Assembly (NCBI GenBank): GCA_041918175.1
Contig: JAYRWE010000007.1
Span: 1-64,000 of the forward strand
DNA length: 64,000 bases
Direction of reading: 5' to 3'
Source: JABWAN01 sp041918175
Lineage (GTDB): Bacteria > Zhuqueibacterota > Zhuqueibacteria > Zhuqueibacterales > Zhuqueibacteraceae
Of this stretch, positions 50,717-60,291 are shown in pieces; the first letter of the stretch is position 1, and each line of letters opens with the position of its first letter. Position numbers and translations under genes: made by a program. Under the pieces are notes generated by a model. It had not been told where the DNA came from, did not search any database, and saw nothing but the letters and a program-made list of their open reading frames with translations.

Positions 50717-52774
50717 TTAAATGCTTAATGAAGTCATGGTCCGGCGAGAAGTCATCCAATCGTAAATAACGCGCGTTACGACGATGGCCGTAAACATGCT
50801 AATGGCAATGCCGAAGATCAGCGTGATCGCAAAGCCTTTCACCGGCCCGGTGCCGAATTGCATGAGCACTAGTGCGGTCAGTGCGGTGGTAACATTGGAG
50901 TCGAAGATCGTCCAAAAAGCGCGATCATATCCGGCATCTATCGCGGCTTTAACGGTTTTGCCGCTGCGCAACTCTTCGCGGATGCGCTCAAAGATGAGTA
51001 CATTGGCGTCGACGGCCATACCGAAAGTGAGCACGATGCCGGCAATGCCGGGCAAAGTCAAAGTCGCTTTGAATTGCGCCAACGCAGCAAAGACGATGAT
51101 GATATTCAGCAGCAAGGCAAGATTGGCAATCAAGCCCGACAAACGATAATAGAATAACATGAACGCGACGACGATGACAAACCCGATGATCGTCGAGTTT
51201 TGGCCTTTCTCAATCGAGTCACGCCCAAGCGAAGGCCCAACGGTGCGCTCTTCGATGATGTGCATGGGCGCTTGCAACGCGCCTGCGCGCAGCACAATGG
51301 CAAGATCGCGCGCTTCGTTCGAGTCCATGTTGCCGTGAATCACGGCGCGGCCATTGGGAATGCGCTCGTTAATATTCGGCGCGGTGACGATTTTATCATC
51401 GAGCAAGATTGCCAAGCGCTTGTTGACATTTGCGCCGGTCACAATCGAAAAGATCTTTGCGCCCTCGTTGTCCATTTCCATGCTTACTTCCCACTCGCCC
51501 TGCCGGCTCACGCGCCCGCCGCTGCCGATATTCGCCCGTGCATCCGTGAGATTCGTGCCGGTTAATTCCGCTTCGCTTTTGACGAGATAGAGGCGATAAT
51601 ATTTGGTATCCGCGAGCTGTTCGGTTTTATTCGACCACAGAAACTCCGCATCGCTCGGAATCACGTCGCGTACTTCTTGCGTGTTGAGCACACGCTCGAC
51701 AGCGCGCACGTTTTTCTCCGGCACGCCGATATCCGGGCCGAGCGCGCCGATCAAAGAGGAGAACGGACTCTGTTCGAGCAGTTCCTTATCAACTGACAAA
51801 GTAGAATCGGAAGCAGTCGTGTCGCTTGCGGCCGCGGAGGAGCCGGGGAACAATTCATCGACGCTCACTTCCTCGCCGCTGCGAATTTTGGCGGCTGTGC
51901 TCGTATCCGCGGGAGTCGCTTGCGCCACGGTGTTGCTGTCTTTGCCGCTTTTCGAACGCGAACGGCGCATGGCTTCGTTGATCTTGACGATCACATCGTT
52001 GGTAATTTCCGGCTCGCGCACGAGCGAGAATTTGAGTTGCGCGGTTTTGCCGATGATGTTCTTCGCACGGCTCACGTCCGTAATGCCGGCAAGCTCAACC
52101 ACGATGCGGCGCTCGCCTTGTCTAGTAATGGAAGGCTCGGACACGCCGAATTGATCGATGCGATTGCGCAAAATTTCGAGATTGCGATCCACCGAATCCG
52201 TCGCGTTCTTCTTCAAATCTTCCACAATCTGCGCATCGGTTTGGCTGCGATTGCCCCAATAGCGGCTCAAGCGAACTTGTGCCGCGGCAAATTCTTGTGC
52301 GAAGACTTCAAAGAAATCCACGTTCGGGACCTTGGCCTTCGCTTCGACCGTGCGCAAGATTTCTTCAAATTTGGCGTCACGATTTTTGGCGAGATCGCGC
52401 ACCATTTTGGGAAGATCGACTTCGAACACTAAGTAAGAGCCGCCCTGCAAATCCAAACCGCGTTTGATGGCGCGCGGTTCGTGTTTGGCTATTTTGTCGT
52501 CGACTTCAATGAGTTGCTTGGCTTCAGCCAGCGCGTTCGGAAGCGCTTCACTCCGATTTGCCAAGGTTGCTCGCAACTCCTGCTCCAATCGGCCTTGACG
52601 CAAAGCATTGTTCACTTCGTCAACTGAAAGCCCGGAGGTTTGTGAAATCTTGTTTAAGTGCGCGTCGGCTTGATCCTTCAATCGCGTGGTCACAACGGTG
52701 GGATAAAGCTGATAACCGGACCAGACGAGAGCCAGCACGATAATAACGACACGAAAGGTATTATTGCGTCGCAT
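50717..52774 (-). CDS. secD: Protein translocase subunit SecD
   Basis: The 685-residue protein has one N-terminal membrane helix, a large periplasmic part (KRGLDLQGGSYLVFEV near residue 90, LRNRIDQFGVSEPSI, RIVVELAGI) and a C-terminal five-helix membrane domain (FGMAVDANVLIFERIREEL). A Ser/Thr-rich loop around residues 275-345 lengthens the periplasmic region compared with the minimal protein. The start MRRNNTFRVV at 52774 is preferred over the longer frame to 52807. It forms an operon with secF. Confidence 0.97.
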   Translation of the reverse strand: MRRNNTFRVVIIVLALVWSGYQLYPTVVTTRLKDQADAHLNKISQTSGLSVDEVNNALRQGRLEQELRATLANRSEALPNALAEAKQLIEVDDKIAKHEPRAIKRGLDLQGGSYLVFEVDLPKMVRDLAKNRDAKFEEILRTVEAKAKVPNVDFFEVFAQEFAAAQVRLSRYWGNRSQTDAQIVEDLKKNATDSVDRNLEILRNRIDQFGVSEPSITRQGERRIVVELAGITDVSRAKNIIGKTAQLKFSLVREPEITNDVIVKINEAMRRSRSKSGKDSNTVAQATPADTSTAAKIRSGEEVSVDELFPGSSAAASDTTASDSTLSVDKELLEQSPFSSLIGALGPDIGVPEKNVRAVERVLNTQEVRDVIPSDAEFLWSNKTEQLADTKYYRLYLVKSEAELTGTNLTDARANIGSGGRVSRQGEWEVSMEMDNEGAKIFSIVTGANVNKRLAILLDDKIVTAPNINERIPNGRAVIHGNMDSNEARDLAIVLRAGALQAPMHIIEERTVGPSLGRDSIEKGQNSTIIGFVIVVAFMLFYYRLSGLIANLALLLNIIIVFAALAQFKATLTLPGIAGIVLTFGMAVDANVLIFERIREELRSGKTVKAAIDAGYDRAFWTIFDSNVTTALTALVLMQFGTGPVKGFAITLIFGIAISMFTAIVVTRVIYDWMTSRRTMTSLSI

Positions 52775-52963
52775 AAAAACGTTACATCCTCCATCTCTAG
52801 CTACCAAATCAGTTGAATGGCAAGGGGATTTGGCGTATTGAGGTTACGAAACTGCGTTGACCGCGAAGCGCTTTCCCGACGAACAAAGGCCGGTCGTGAG
52901 GGTAGGCAGAGGGCACGCATGGATTAAAAACGCGGGCGAATATAGTCGATTTCGCTTTGAAAG

Positions 52964-53260
52964 TCAAGCAATGCCAATTTTGTCAAAGCCAATGTCAGGA
53001 CGATGCAAGCGATGCGTTTCAAATTGGAGCCTGCGTTCAGCAATCTCCAAGCGCAATTCGAGACGTTTGTTTTTTAGCTCAAGCTCGGCAAATCGCATTT
53101 CAATGCGCTTCATTTCTGCGGCTAATTCCACTTGGTGCTTCGCCAACTTGTCGGTCACATAAGTTTCCAACGCCTCCAAACGCGCACACACCCGATCCAT
53201 TTCTTGCTCAAGTTGCGCGATCGTGAGTTTACGGCGTGAAGTTCCAGCGGTCGTGTACAT
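52964..53260 (-). CDS. Small coiled-coil protein
   Basis: A 98-residue basic protein. Nearly the whole length is heptad-rich coiled coil (LTIAQLEQEMDRVCARLEAL, MKRIEMRFAELELKNKRLEL). No membrane segment is seen. It resembles short hypothetical proteins of Bacteroidota and cyanobacteria; function is unknown. MYTTAGTSRR at 53260 is the likely start. The frame is open further upstream but runs into the divergent promoter region. Confidence 0.6.
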   Translation of the reverse strand: MYTTAGTSRRKLTIAQLEQEMDRVCARLEALETYVTDKLAKHQVELAAEMKRIEMRFAELELKNKRLELRLEIAERRLQFETHRLHRPDIGFDKIGIA

Positions 53261-53344
53261 GTTCCTCGCCTGCTCTTTGGTGAAAAAAATTTCGTGCAAA
53301 ATAGTATTCTGCGCTAGAAAGTCAAGCGAAATGTCGCACTTGGC

Positions 53345-53358
53345 GTAATGCGCATTAC
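53345..53358. promoter_or_regulatory. 14-bp perfect palindrome in the divergent promoter region
   Basis: GTAATGCGCATTAC is a perfect palindrome between the coiled-coil gene and the lacI-type gene. It is a candidate operator of a different regulator than the LacI protein. Confidence 0.45.
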
Positions 53359-53377
53359 ACACGCTTCGAAAAACCGC

Positions 53378-53405
53378 TTGACAAATTGGATTTCTTTGCT
53401 ATCAT
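53378..53405 (+). promoter_or_regulatory. Promoter of the LacI-family gene
   Basis: TTGACA at 53378-53383 and TATCAT at 53400-53405 are 16 nt apart. Operator O1 begins at the last base of the -10 box. Confidence 0.75.
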
Positions 53406-53418
53406 GTAAACGTTTACA
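53405..53418. promoter_or_regulatory. LacI-family operator O1
   Basis: TGTAAACGTTTACA is a perfect palindrome with the central CG typical of LacI/GalR operators. It overlaps the promoter, so binding would block transcription. Confidence 0.85.
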
Positions 53419-53455
53419 CGGCGGGAAAAATTCTCGCCTTTTTTGTGATCTTTCG

Positions 53456-53469
53456 TGTAAACGGTTACA
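53456..53469. promoter_or_regulatory. LacI-family operator O2
   Basis: TGTAAACGGTTACA is a one-mismatch copy of O1. The centres are 51 bp apart, about five helical turns, as expected for cooperative or looped binding. It lies 55 nt before the regulator gene. Confidence 0.8.
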
Positions 53470-53523
53470 TGGAAGTGTGAACACACGTCATCACAGTTCA
53501 CGACTTGGCTGAGTGAGCAGAGC

Positions 53524-54537
53524 ATGAGTGTCACGATCAAAGAGGTCGCTCGGAAATCCGGCGTTTCCACGGCCACGGTTTCGCGCGTGTTCAACAACGC
53601 GGGCGTAGTGGACGAAGAAACGCGGCGGCGCGTCAAAGCGGTTGCGCAAGAGCTGCATTACACGCCCAACGCGCTGGGCCGCAGCCTCAGCATGAAACGC
53701 ACGGAGGCCATCGGCCTGCTCCTGCCCGATCTACACGGCGAGTTCTTTTCCGAAGTGATTCGCGGGGCCGATCAAGCCGCGCAGCAAAATCGTTTTCATC
53801 TGCTCGTTTCCAGTTCGCACACCACGCGCGAAGCATTGCAAGCCGCGTTGCAAGTTATGCGCGGCCGCGTTGACGGCCTCATTATCATGTCGCCCAGCAT
53901 CGACGCGCATACCCTCAAAGATAATCTCCCCAAAACGCTCCCCGTTGTTCTGCTGAATTGCTTGGTGGACGACGACTCCTTCGATTCTTTTAACATCGAC
54001 AATTTTGCCGGCGCTTATGAAATGGTGCGGCATCTCATTCAACACGGCCATCAACGCATTGCGATGATCAAAGGCACGGAAAAAAATTTGGATGCGGACG
54101 AGCGTTTGCGCGGCTACCGACAAGCTTTGCGTGAGGCGCACGCGCAACAAGAGTCCGGGTTCGAAGTGCTCGGCGATTTTTCCGAAGCCTCGGGTTATGA
54201 AGCGGTGAAAAAAATTTTAGCGCTCACGCCGCGCCCCTCCGCGATTTTTGCGGCGAACGATTCCATGGCGCTCGGTGCGCTCAGCGCGCTTCGCGAAATG
54301 GGCGTAGCCGTGCCGCAAGAGATCGCGCTCGCGGGTTTTGATGATGTACCGATTTCCCGTTTCCTAACGCCCGCATTGAGCACGGTGCATGTGCCCATCA
54401 GCGATCTCGGCGCGATTGCGATTCAAAAACTGATTCATGCGTTAACGGAAAAGAACGCGCACGTGAAGCAACACGCGCTTGTGCCCACGAGCCTGGTGTT
54501 GCGCGAATCATGCGGTTGCTCCAAAACTATTTTTTAA
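53524..54537 (+). CDS. LacI-family transcriptional repressor
   Basis: A 337-residue LacI/GalR regulator. The N-terminal helix-turn-helix (TIKEVARKSGVSTATVSRVF, residues 4-23) and hinge (NALGRSLSMKRTEAIGLLLPD) precede a periplasmic-binding-protein-like sensor domain (RVDGLIIMSPS, AIFAANDSMALGAL, IALAGFDDVPISRFLTPALS). The ligand is probably a sugar. Two operators in its own promoter indicate autoregulation. The three exported or outer-membrane genes downstream on the same strand are candidate targets, but I saw no further clear operator before them. Confidence 0.95.
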   Translation: MSVTIKEVARKSGVSTATVSRVFNNAGVVDEETRRRVKAVAQELHYTPNALGRSLSMKRTEAIGLLLPDLHGEFFSEVIRGADQAAQQNRFHLLVSSSHTTREALQAALQVMRGRVDGLIIMSPSIDAHTLKDNLPKTLPVVLLNCLVDDDSFDSFNIDNFAGAYEMVRHLIQHGHQRIAMIKGTEKNLDADERLRGYRQALREAHAQQESGFEVLGDFSEASGYEAVKKILALTPRPSAIFAANDSMALGALSALREMGVAVPQEIALAGFDDVPISRFLTPALSTVHVPISDLGAIAIQKLIHALTEKNAHVKQHALVPTSLVLRESCGCSKTIF

Positions 54538-54560
54538 TCGTTTTGCCAAAAATAGTTTTG
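54522..54560 (+). terminator. Possible terminator overlapping the lacI stop
   Basis: CAAAACTATTTTT (54522-54534) pairs with AAAAATAGTTTTG (54548-54560), a 13-bp perfect stem. The TAA stop lies in the loop. It is AT-rich and the tail is weak. Confidence 0.4.
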
Positions 54561-54577
54561 CCTTTGGTTTTGAGGTG

Positions 54578-54616
54578 ATGAAAATAAATTGCAAGGAGGT
54601 GAAGTGTATGGCGTGA
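54578..54616 (+). CDS. Possible 12-codon leader peptide
   Basis: GAGGTG precedes ATG 54578, and the short frame reads MKINCKEVKCMA before TGA. A second strong AAGGAGGTG site lies inside it and leads to ATG GCG TGA. It sits in the 148-bp leader of the CBM9-like gene. Short frames with good ribosome sites arise by chance, so this is tentative. Confidence 0.25.
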   Translation: MKINCKEVKCMA

Positions 54617-54685
54617 AGCGATCGGTGGTACTGTTTTGATGCAAACCAGCGCGAAGCAAGAACTCTAACCAGCGAAGGGAATCCT

Positions 54686-57600
54686 ATGAACAAAAAAGTT
54701 TTTACGATGCTCGCCGTCGTGCTCATGATGGCCGCCGCGGTCAGCGCGTTTGCCCAAACGCCGCGCACCGACGTCATCTGGGCGCGCACTGTGATCGATG
54801 AAGCGCTCACAGTGGACGGCAGACTCAACGAAGCAGCGTGGAGCAAGGCCGAAAGTGTGCGCCTGCAATATGGCCAAAACGCCGGCGATCCCGGCAGCGG
54901 TTGGCGCAATGAAGGCGCGGCCGAGCCGAGCGATCCGCTCGATGCGACGCTAAAATTTCTCGTGCAAGGCAATCAGCTTTATCTCGGCATTGCGGTGAAA
55001 GACAGCTCCGTGGGCGCGGGTTTATTCAATCGCTTCGACGGCGTGCTCATGAACATTCGTAGAAAAGAAGCTGCCGATCGTCCCGCGCCGCCGTTTGAAT
55101 ATTTCTATGGTTGGGTTTCCGAGCCGTGGGCTGATCCTGCCACCGCGAATATCGGCGCGCTGCCGGCGTTCTTCGGCGCTGCTGGCGGTCCGCGCACGCC
55201 CGACAATCTGCAAATTTGGGATGCGGCTACGACCGTGCAAGGTATCAGCAATACCGACACGATCCCCGATGCCGGCTACACCATGGAATTTCGTATGAAC
55301 CTCGCGCCGCGCGGTTATGACGTGACGCAATCCAACGGCGATATTGTGAGCTTCAACATTTCCATTTACGATGCGGATTGGCAATGGCCCGTGATTCCCG
55401 GCAAGTTGAGCGGCAATCGCACGTGGTTCCAAGGCCCGTTCAGCGCGTTTGTCAGCAACACCGTGCGCATTCACGCGCGTCCGAACGTGACCGTCAACAC
55501 GCAAACCTTGCCCGAGGTCGGGCCGGAAATGATTATTCCCAATGCCGAGCATTATAACGACCCGCGCATTGACGGCGTGCTTGATGAAGCCTCGTGGGCA
55601 AACGCGCCGGGCTTTGACATTCGTTACGGCGATGATGCGTTGCGCGCGAGTTATCCGAGCATTGGCCCGCTGGCCAGCGGCCAATTTCAACCCGAAGTAA
55701 ACGGCGGCCGCGCGGCGATTTTGGATCCGGGCGACGCGACCTTTAATTATTTCTTCAAAGGCGACAAGCTGTATATCGGCGTGGATGTGCGCGACGGCGC
55801 GGTGACTGCGCTCGATAGCGATCCGCAATGGGACGGCGTTCGTTTTATGATCAACGACCGCGCCGCGCGCGAGCCGGATAATCACGACTTGCTCGGCCGC
55901 GAAGTGATTGTGCGTTTCGATGCGAACGGCCAAACCGTTCTCGGCGGCAATCTGGCGTTGGACTTGAATGCCGTCAGCGCCGCAGTTACGATGAAGCCCA
56001 ACACCACGATCAACAATCCGGCGGATGTGGATGAAGGTTATTACATCGAGTTGTCGCTTGATCTGACGAAGATCGGTTATCCGAGTGGTCGCGGCGACGG
56101 TGTCGCATGGCTCGGCGCGTTGTTGTTTGATGGCGATACGCGCCCCAATCCTGCGGATGATTACGGTAACTGGACGTGGTGGTTTAAAGAACGCGCTGAT
56201 CGTGCTTCACCGGTGTGGGCTTATATGGATCCCAACGTGTTTCTCCCCGGCGGCGAGCCGGGCGCACGCGAACGTGCGGATGCAATTTGGGCGCGTCGTG
56301 TGACGAGCGGCACCATCACGCTCGACGGCAACATGAACGAACCGGCATGGGCTAAAGCCGAAACCGTGCGTTTGCAATATGGCAAAGACGCCGGCATTCC
56401 CGGCAGTGGTTTTAGAAATGAAGGCGCAGCGGAACCCACGGACCCGCTCGATGCGACGTTGAAATTTCTCGTGGTCGGCAATGAATTGTATCTCGGCGTT
56501 GCCGTGAAAGACAGCTCCGTGGGCGCGGGCTTGTTCAATCGCTTCGACGGCGTGCTCATGAACATTCGCAGAAAAGAAGCTGTCGATCGTCCCGCTCCGC
56601 CGTTTGAATATTTTTATGGTTGGGTCTCCGAGCCGTGGGCTGATCCGGCCACCGCGAACATCGGCGCGCTGCCGGCGTTCTTCGGTGCCGCGGGTGGCCC
56701 GCGCACTCCCGACAATCTGCAAATTTGGGATGCGGCCACGACCGTGCAAGGCATCAGCAATACCGATACGATTCCCGATGTCGGCTACACCATGGAATTT
56801 CGTATGAATCTCACGCCGCGCGGCTATGACGCCACGAAACCCGCGGGCGATATCGTGAGCTTCAACATCTCCATCTACGATACCGATTGGCAATGGCCCG
56901 TGATTCCCGGCAAGTTGAGCGGCAATCGCACGTGGTTCCAAGGCCCGTTCAGTGCCTTCAACAGCAACACCGTGCGTATTCACGTGCGTCCCGACGTGAC
57001 CGTGGATTCGCCCACGCTGCCGGAGCTTGCACCGGAAATGGTGATTCCCAACGCGGGCAACAATGCCGCGCCGACCATTGATGGCAATTTGAACGAAGCT
57101 GTGTGGGCGAAAGCACCGAGCTTCGACGTGCGCTATGGCGACGATGCGTTGCGCGTAACCTATCCCAGCATCGGCCCGATTGCGAGCGGCCAATTCCAAC
57201 CCGAAGTCGGCGGCGCACGCGCGGCTGTGCTCGATCCCGGTGATGCGACTTTCAAATACTTCTTCAAAGACGACAAACTTTATATCGGCGTTGATGCGCG
57301 CGACGGAGCCGTGACGGCGCTAGATAGCGATCCGCAGTGGGACGGCATTCGTTTCATGATCAATGATCGCGTTGCGCGCGAGCCGGATAATCATGATCTG
57401 CTCGGCCGCGAAGTTATCGTGCGTTTCGATGCCGCAGGACAAGCCGTTATTGGCGGCAACTTGGCTTTGGACTTGAACGCCGTTAGCGCCGCAGTTACGA
57501 TGAAGCCCAACACCACGATCAACAATCCCGCGGATGTGGATGAAGGTTATTTCATCGAGCTTGCGATTGATCTCACCAAAGTCGGTTATCCCACCGGCCG

Positions 57601-58078
57601 CGGCGACGGTATTGCATTCCTCGGCGCGCTCTTGTTCGACGGCGATACGCGTCCTAATCCCACGGATGATTACGGTAACTGGACGTGGTGGTTTAAAGAG
57701 CGGGGGGAACGCGCCTCTCCAATATGGGCATATATGGATGCCAATACTGTGCTCACTGGCGTTGCAGATCGCGACGTAGAAAACGGCATTCCGCAAGCGT
57801 TCGTGCTCTATGGAAATTATCCCAACCCGTTCAATCCCGCGACCACGATTCGCTACGGCATGCCGACTTCCGGCACGGTCACGTTGAAAGTGTACGACGT
57901 GCTCGGCCGCAGCGTCGCGATTCAATCGTTGGGCGTGCAAGCCGCAGGCAATCACGAGACGCACTTCAACGCGAGCCGCCTCAATTCCGGCTTGTACTTC
58001 TATCGTTTGGAAATGACCTCTGCCGGCGCAAAGCAATCGTCTTCCACGTTGTTCGGCAGAATGATGGTTTTGAAGTAA
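54686..58078 (+). CDS. Exported protein with four CBM9-like modules and sorting tail
   Basis: An 1130-residue exported protein. The signal peptide covers about 1-24. Four modules share the CBM9/DOMON-like opening DGxLxExxW (DGRLNEAAW, DGVLDEASW, DGNMNEPAW, DGNLNEAVW). CBM9 domains bind sugar ends or act with redox partners. Modules 1-2 and 3-4 are a tandem duplication offset by 503 residues and almost identical in places. The C-terminal 90 residues are the FlgD-type tail (NYPNPFNPATTIRYGM, VYDVLGRSVAIQ, LNSGLYFYRLEM). GAAGGGA precedes the start. It is the first of three exported or outer-membrane genes after the LacI regulator and probably binds glycans at the surface. Confidence 0.9.
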   Translation: MNKKVFTMLAVVLMMAAAVSAFAQTPRTDVIWARTVIDEALTVDGRLNEAAWSKAESVRLQYGQNAGDPGSGWRNEGAAEPSDPLDATLKFLVQGNQLYLGIAVKDSSVGAGLFNRFDGVLMNIRRKEAADRPAPPFEYFYGWVSEPWADPATANIGALPAFFGAAGGPRTPDNLQIWDAATTVQGISNTDTIPDAGYTMEFRMNLAPRGYDVTQSNGDIVSFNISIYDADWQWPVIPGKLSGNRTWFQGPFSAFVSNTVRIHARPNVTVNTQTLPEVGPEMIIPNAEHYNDPRIDGVLDEASWANAPGFDIRYGDDALRASYPSIGPLASGQFQPEVNGGRAAILDPGDATFNYFFKGDKLYIGVDVRDGAVTALDSDPQWDGVRFMINDRAAREPDNHDLLGREVIVRFDANGQTVLGGNLALDLNAVSAAVTMKPNTTINNPADVDEGYYIELSLDLTKIGYPSGRGDGVAWLGALLFDGDTRPNPADDYGNWTWWFKERADRASPVWAYMDPNVFLPGGEPGARERADAIWARRVTSGTITLDGNMNEPAWAKAETVRLQYGKDAGIPGSGFRNEGAAEPTDPLDATLKFLVVGNELYLGVAVKDSSVGAGLFNRFDGVLMNIRRKEAVDRPAPPFEYFYGWVSEPWADPATANIGALPAFFGAAGGPRTPDNLQIWDAATTVQGISNTDTIPDVGYTMEFRMNLTPRGYDATKPAGDIVSFNISIYDTDWQWPVIPGKLSGNRTWFQGPFSAFNSNTVRIHVRPDVTVDSPTLPELAPEMVIPNAGNNAAPTIDGNLNEAVWAKAPSFDVRYGDDALRVTYPSIGPIASGQFQPEVGGARAAVLDPGDATFKYFFKDDKLYIGVDARDGAVTALDSDPQWDGIRFMINDRVAREPDNHDLLGREVIVRFDAAGQAVIGGNLALDLNAVSAAVTMKPNTTINNPADVDEGYFIELAIDLTKVGYPTGRGDGIAFLGALLFDGDTRPNPTDDYGNWTWWFKERGERASPIWAYMDANTVLTGVADRDVENGIPQAFVLYGNYPNPFNPATTIRYGMPTSGTVTLKVYDVLGRSVAIQSLGVQAAGNHETHFNASRLNSGLYFYRLEMTSAGAKQSSSTLFGRMMVLK

Positions 58079-58155
58079 CGGCAAAGCACCACCAGGATAA
58101 GGCAGCCTCGACGTCATTCCGCCGAGGCTGCTCTTAATTTGAAATTATCAAACGC

Positions 58156-58230
58156 ATGTCATTCAGCAGGAATCTTTTTACTCGCTGGAAATGAACGCCA
58201 GTGCCAAAAAAGATTCATGCTGAATGACAT
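58156..58230. repeat. Intergenic palindrome, GTCATTCAG family, copy 1
   Basis: ATGTCATTCAGCAGGAATC pairs with GATTCATGCTGAATGACAT around an inner CGCTGG/CGCCAG-type stem. It is closely similar to 60292-60365. It follows the CBM9-like gene and may terminate it. Confidence 0.9.
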
Positions 58231-58249
58231 CTCATAGGGTATAGCCTGA

Positions 58250-60256
58250 ATGAGGTGCGCAATGTTTTCGTGTTTAAAGAAAAAATTTTCACTTCATGCT
58301 CAAGCCGCCAAGTTGAGCGCGCATGCGCAGAACCATTCCCCCCTTGAGGGGGGTTCGGGGGGTGTCGCCCGGGATTTTCGTAATGCCCATAGAGTATTTG
58401 GCCGCGCCAATAACACCCCCCTAACCCCCCTCAAGGGGGGAATTTTCGGGTGCGCTTTTCGCCCTTCGTACTTCTGCTTTTGCCTTTCGCTTCACGCGTT
58501 GCTCTTCGCTCTCTGCGCCGCGCCCGCCTTCGCGCAGCCTCTCGCTTTTCAAAATCTCTCCGCGCAAATCGGGCCGCAAACCATCGGCGCATACCTCGGC
58601 GTTTCCACAGGCGATTATGACAACGACGGTGATGACGATGTTTTTTTCGCGAGTCAAAACTCTTCGAATCTTCTTTATGAAAATTTAGGCAACGGGCAAT
58701 TTAAAGACGTGACGCAAGCCGCGGGCGTGAGCACGATTAGTAGTGGGTACAGCGGCGTGTGGGGCGATCTCGACAACGACGGCGATCTCGATCTCTTCGC
58801 CGCGTTTTGGGATAAAGACAATCGGCTTTATATAAACAGCGGCAATAAAACTTTTCAAGAAAGCGCTTTGTCCGCCGGGCTGAAACTCAGAACCAGCTCG
58901 CTGCACGCGGTGATGGCGGACGTGGACAATGACGGGTGGCTTGATATTTATTTGACTGTGAATGACAAGGGCAATCGCCTCTATCGCAATAACGGCAATC
59001 TCACTTTTAGCGACATCACTGCTGCCTCGGGCGCGGGCTACAACGGCCGTGCGATGGCTGCGGGCTTTTTTGATTACGACAAAGACGGCGACGTTGATCT
59101 CTATCTCGTGCATGATTACAAGCAAGCCAATCATCTTTTTCAAAACGACGGCGCTGGGCATTTTACCAATGTGGCCGCGCAAGCAGGAGTCGATTTCGCA
59201 GGGGACGGCATGGGCGTGGATTTCGGTGATTATGACAACGACGGCTGGCTCGACATGTACATCACGAATTATCACCAGAGCCTGCTCTATCGCAACAACG
59301 GCAACGGAACGTTTAGCGACGTGACGAGCGCCGCGCATTTGCCACCCGTGGGCATGAGTTGGGGCTGCAATTTTTTAGATTGCGATAACGACGGCTGGCT
59401 CGATATTTTTATCGCCAATCAAAGCAAGTTTTGGGAATTGCTGCCGGATATTTATCCGAACGTGCTCTTTCATAACAAAGGCGACGGCACGTTTCGCGAT
59501 GCTGCGGCGCAAGCGGGCCTCGCCACGAGCTTCGATAGCTTCGGGTCCGCGACGCTCGATTTCAACAACGACGGCTGGCTCGATATTGTCGTGGCCGATC
59601 ACATTATTGGCGCGACGCAAAATGAATTTTTCAAAAACAGCGGCGGCGCGAATCATTGGCTCAATGTGAAGCTCGAAGGCACGCGGAGCAATCGTTCCGC
59701 TATCGGCGCGCGGCTCGAAGCCTTTGCGGGCAATTGGCGCCGCGTGGATGAAGTGCGCGCAGGCAGCGGTTATAATTCGCAAAACAATCTCACCATGGAG
59801 TTCGGCTTCGGCGGCCGATCGCGTGTCGATTCGCTGCTCGTGTTTTGGCCTTCGGGCATTCGTGAAAAGTATGTCGCACTCGCCGCGAATCAATTTCTAA
59901 AAATAAGAGAAGGCGAAGGCATCATTACCAATGTCGCGCAGACGCAAGCGCCGCAAGCCGCGCCCAAAGAATTTGTGCTGCTGCAAAATTATCCGAACCC
60001 GATCTCCGCGCAGCGCGCAACGCTGATTCGTTTTGTAATGCCCGCGGCCGGAGTTGTCACGCTCAAAGTGTTCGACGTGCTCGGTCGCGAAGTGGCGAGC
60101 GTTGTCATGGGCGTGCGACCAGCCGGCGAGCAGCAATTCACATTTGACGCGAGCACGCTGCACGCGGGCGTTTATTTCTATCGTGTGGAAATGAGCGCGA
60201 ACGCTTTAAAGAATTTTAAGGCAACGCGCTACGGGAAGATGGTCGTGGTGAGATGA
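58250..60256 (+). CDS. FG-GAP/VCBS and ASPIC-UnbV exported protein with sorting tail
   Basis: A 668-residue protein. From about residue 100 it has repeated FG-GAP/VCBS calcium-type motifs (GDYDNDGDDDVFFA, GDLDNDGDLDLFAA, VDNDGWLDIYLT) of a seven-blade propeller. An ASPIC/UnbV domain (NLTMEFGFGGRSRVDSLLV) follows, then a FlgD-type tail (NYPNPISAQRATLIRF, VFDVLGREVASV, HAGVYFYRVEM). The hydrophobic signal sequence (CFCLSLHALLFALCAAPAFA) begins only near residue 74. The DNA before it carries an inverted pair of G-run repeats, translated as SPLEGG and TPLTPLKGGI. The true start is uncertain, because no Met lies between the repeat and the signal sequence. ATG 58262 is an alternative. Confidence 0.85.
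   Translation: MRCAMFSCLKKKFSLHAQAAKLSAHAQNHSPLEGGSGGVARDFRNAHRVFGRANNTPLTPLKGGIFGCAFRPSYFCFCLSLHALLFALCAAPAFAQPLAFQNLSAQIGPQTIGAYLGVSTGDYDNDGDDDVFFASQNSSNLLYENLGNGQFKDVTQAAGVSTISSGYSGVWGDLDNDGDLDLFAAFWDKDNRLYINSGNKTFQESALSAGLKLRTSSLHAVMADVDNDGWLDIYLTVNDKGNRLYRNNGNLTFSDITAASGAGYNGRAMAAGFFDYDKDGDVDLYLVHDYKQANHLFQNDGAGHFTNVAAQAGVDFAGDGMGVDFGDYDNDGWLDMYITNYHQSLLYRNNGNGTFSDVTSAAHLPPVGMSWGCNFLDCDNDGWLDIFIANQSKFWELLPDIYPNVLFHNKGDGTFRDAAAQAGLATSFDSFGSATLDFNNDGWLDIVVADHIIGATQNEFFKNSGGANHWLNVKLEGTRSNRSAIGARLEAFAGNWRRVDEVRAGSGYNSQNNLTMEFGFGGRSRVDSLLVFWPSGIREKYVALAANQFLKIREGEGIITNVAQTQAPQAAPKEFVLLQNYPNPISAQRATLIRFVMPAAGVVTLKVFDVLGREVASVVMGVRPAGEQQFTFDASTLHAGVYFYRVEMSANALKNFKATRYGKMVVVR
58335..58444. repeat. 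G-run palindrome pair with short spacer, inside the N-terminal coding region
   Basis: The left arm (58335-58365, ATTCCCCCCTTGAGGGGGG then GGGGGGTGT) and the inverted right arm (58412-58444) are separated by 46 bp. Each arm also holds its own palindrome CCCCCCTTGAGGGGGG. The frame stays open through the element. Confidence 0.9.
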
Positions 60257-60291
60257 GTTTGTTTGTTGATTTGTATTTCCCCTCGTCGAAT

